Shown piece after piece: positions 33,370-34,593 of a DNA stretch of 34,593 bases; position 1 is the stretch's first letter; every line of letters begins with the position of its first letter. The position numbers and the translations under genes are program-made. The notes under the pieces were generated by a model. The model ran no database searches. It was not told where the DNA came from and saw nothing but the letters and a program-made list of their open reading frames with translations. The DNA is from Rhizobium sp. Q54. GTDB taxonomy: Bacteria; Pseudomonadota; Alphaproteobacteria; UBA2966; CAIVPW01. Where the stretch lies: positions 1-34,593 of the forward strand of contig CAMDPO010000025.1 in NCBI GenBank assembly GCA_945904955.1, written 5' to 3'.

Positions 33370-33405
33370 CCCTCTCCCTGCCAAGGGAGAGGGCAGGGTG
33401 AGGGT
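33370..33405. repeat. short palindromic repeat with AGGGTGAGGGTC tail, copy 2
   Basis: CCCTCTCCCT (33370-33379) and AGGGAGAGGG (33384-33393) form a perfect 10-bp stem with loop GCCA. It is followed by CAGGGTGAGGGTC. The same tail occurs after smpB. It lies between the two lipoprotein paralogs and may separate their transcription: TATACT at 33444-33449 looks like a -10 box for the second gene, without a clear -35. Confidence 0.6.
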
Positions 33406-33464
33406 CAATAGACTCGCGCCGCAGGCGCGCCACCGAACGGCGCTATACTGCTGCGGGGGTTGGG

Positions 33465-34172
33465 ATGTCGCTGCGAATGCTGGTCGTCGCCTGGTTCGCG
33501 CTGCTTCTGGCAGCGTGCGGGCCGGAGATGTACGCCCGCCACTACACCAGCTTCGTCGATCCGGCATACCGCGCCCGTCCTCTCGCGGCGCGCACCGTGC
33601 TCGTGATGGCGCCGACCCTCGGCCTCGCCAGGCGACAGGCCGCCGAGCAGGCGATGGCAGAGGTGCTGCGCGACGCCGGCTTGGTTGCGGTGTCGGGCCT
33701 TGACGTCTTCCCGCCGACGCGCGGCACGCCCACCAACGAAGATGTCCTGATCGAACTGCGCGGTCGCGGTCTGGACGGTGCCGTGCTGCTGTGGAACACC
33801 GACGAGCGCGTCGTAGTGACGCGCGGCACCCGGACGGTCACCGATACCGAAACGCAGACCGTCCTGGTCAACGGCCGGCCGACCCAGATCCGCGTCGAGC
33901 GCCGCCGTGAAGTGCCGTACACCACGGAAACGCCGACCGCGAAGTACTCCGCGTCGTTCATGGTGCCGTCCGGCCCCACCATGTGGACCGCCGAGGCCAC
34001 CTTCACCGGCCCGACCTTCGAGGCCATCGCCGGCGACGCCGGCACGGGCGCCGTCGCCAAGTTGCAGCAGGACGGCGTCGTGGCAACGCCGCCGCCCGCC
34101 GGTGCCACACCGCCGCCCGCTCGGCCCGGGACCGGTGGGGGCGGAGGCCTGGTTCTCCCGGGACTCAACTAG
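33465..34172 (+). CDS. lipoprotein, paralog B of a tandem pair
   Basis: 235 residues with lipobox LAACGP just after a short hydrophobic leader (MSLRMLVVAWFALLL). It shares with paralog A the segments YTSFVDPAYR, RTVLVMAPT, LDVFPPTRGTPTNEDV and LRGRGLDGAVLLWNTDE. The tails differ in length and composition: here Pro/Gly-rich with GGGGGLVLPG. The two genes are evidently a duplication that has diverged. Function unknown; surface or periplasmic location is inferred from the lipobox. Another lipoprotein start follows at once (34173). Confidence 0.7.
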   Translation: MSLRMLVVAWFALLLAACGPEMYARHYTSFVDPAYRARPLAARTVLVMAPTLGLARRQAAEQAMAEVLRDAGLVAVSGLDVFPPTRGTPTNEDVLIELRGRGLDGAVLLWNTDERVVVTRGTRTVTDTETQTVLVNGRPTQIRVERRREVPYTTETPTAKYSASFMVPSGPTMWTAEATFTGPTFEAIAGDAGTGAVAKLQQDGVVATPPPAGATPPPARPGTGGGGGLVLPGLN

Positions 34173-34449
34173 ATGCGCGCGCTCGTTGCCGTCGCCATGC
34201 TGCTCGGGGCGTGCGCGCCGCGCCCGTCGGCCCAGCGCGCCGGTGACCGAGATACGCAACGCCCACGGGGTCGCCTACGCCCAGTTCGGCCCGCAGGGGA
34301 CCCTGCGGTGCGGCTGGGCCGTCCAGCGTTTCGACGAGGCGCGCGGGGCCCGCGCCAGCTCGTGCCGCAATGGCTTGACGCAAGCCGAGCAGGTGCAGGT
34401 ACGCGAGGACCTGCGCGAGGTACTGGCCGGAATACGCCTGCGGACCTAG
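34173..34449 (+). pseudogene. short lipoprotein gene, apparently frameshifted
   Basis: Directly after the paralog B stop an ATG opens MRALVAVAMLLGACAP, a lipoprotein leader with lipobox LGAC. In that frame the chain then turns into Arg-rich nonsense. In the next frame from about 34243 a protein-like segment reads VTEIRNAHGVAYAQFGPQG, then GWAVQRFDEARGARASSC and VREDLREVLAGIR, ending at a TAG at 34447-34449. A one-base change between about 34200 and 34245 would join leader and body into one small lipoprotein of about 90 residues. Alternatively the body starts on its own at GTG 34243. Frameshift by mutation or sequencing error cannot be separated. Confidence 0.55.
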
Positions 34450-34522
34450 GCTCCGTACTCAATTGGGGATTCCGCTCAGGCGCGGTTTGTGATTCAAGCT
34501 TCCGAACGAACAGGAGGCTTGG

Positions 34523-34593
34523 ATGGCGGGGGTTTCTTGGCTGAGCGACTCTGAGTGGGCGCGGATTGAGCCACTATTGCCGCGCGGACGAAG
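34523..34593 (+). CDS. IS5-family transposase, N-terminal fragment (cut by window end)
   Basis: The ATG at 34523 follows AGGAGG with a 5-nt spacer. The 23 complete codons encode MAGVSWLSDSEWARIEPLLP and a basic RGR end. The x-L-S/T-D-x-E-W-x-x-I-x-P-L-L-P opening is typical of the N-terminus of IS5-type transposases. The left end of the element lies somewhere between about 34450 and 34522, but I cannot place the inverted repeat with only one end present. The window therefore both starts and ends within insertion sequences. Confidence 0.75.
   Translation, partial: MAGVSWLSDSEWARIEPLLPRGR

Overview
The window is GC-rich chromosomal DNA whose gene order is typical of an alphaproteobacterium, probably of the Rhodospirillales type. 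The diagnostic blocks are rpsF-rpsR-rplI / dnaB / alr / radA-cvpA-purF on the minus strand, fabD-fabG-acpP-fabF-mltG-yicC-gmk on the plus strand, and slt / dapA-smpB with folK nearby. The assignment rests on protein motifs and synteny only; I saw no rRNA, tRNA or CRISPR array. Both window ends are pieces of insertion sequences: the C-terminus of an IS630-type transposase on the left and the N-terminus of an IS5-type transposase on the right.

Layout. 1-660: IS630 end, a truncated and frameshifted cytosine-5 DNA methyltransferase remnant, and a well-formed promoter. 660-1241: a DUF5681 protein. 1238-8390 (minus strand): a run of housekeeping genes read in the order TolB-N-like secreted protein, alr, mlaE, mlaF, radA, cvpA, purF and a small membrane protein, many with overlapping stop and start codons. 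8400-14125 (plus strand): an archaic (Csu/sigma-type) chaperone-usher fimbrial locus with two small secreted subunits, a PapD-like chaperone, an outer-membrane usher and a two-domain spore-coat-U tip-type subunit. It sits between the usually close dnaB and alr genes. 14147-18536 (minus strand): dnaB, then, beyond a small plus-strand gene and a strong bidirectional terminator, rplI-rpsR-rpsF and a small helical protein. 18990-24901 (plus strand): fatty-acid synthesis genes running into mltG, yicC and gmk. 24966-29168: a secreted FliL-like protein, a palindromic repeat, slt (minus), then dapA and smpB (plus) behind a 24-bp perfect palindrome.

The last 5.3 kb is the accessory-looking part. It holds a short-chain dehydrogenase gene broken by one in-frame TAA, and a minus-strand cluster of family-5 uracil-DNA glycosylase, CYTH-domain protein, a small unknown protein and a HEPN-like protein. 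The last two overlap and look like a toxin-antitoxin-style pair. After folK come two tandem paralogous lipoproteins, a third short frameshifted lipoprotein and the IS5-type element.

Best candidates for something little described are: (1) the fimbrial locus, with divergent subunits and a repeat-rich control region; (2) the small-protein/HEPN pair downstream of the UDG-CYTH pair; (3) the dapA palindrome; (4) the tandem lipoproteins sharing an FPPTRGTPT motif. All family calls come from motif recognition by eye, without database searches.
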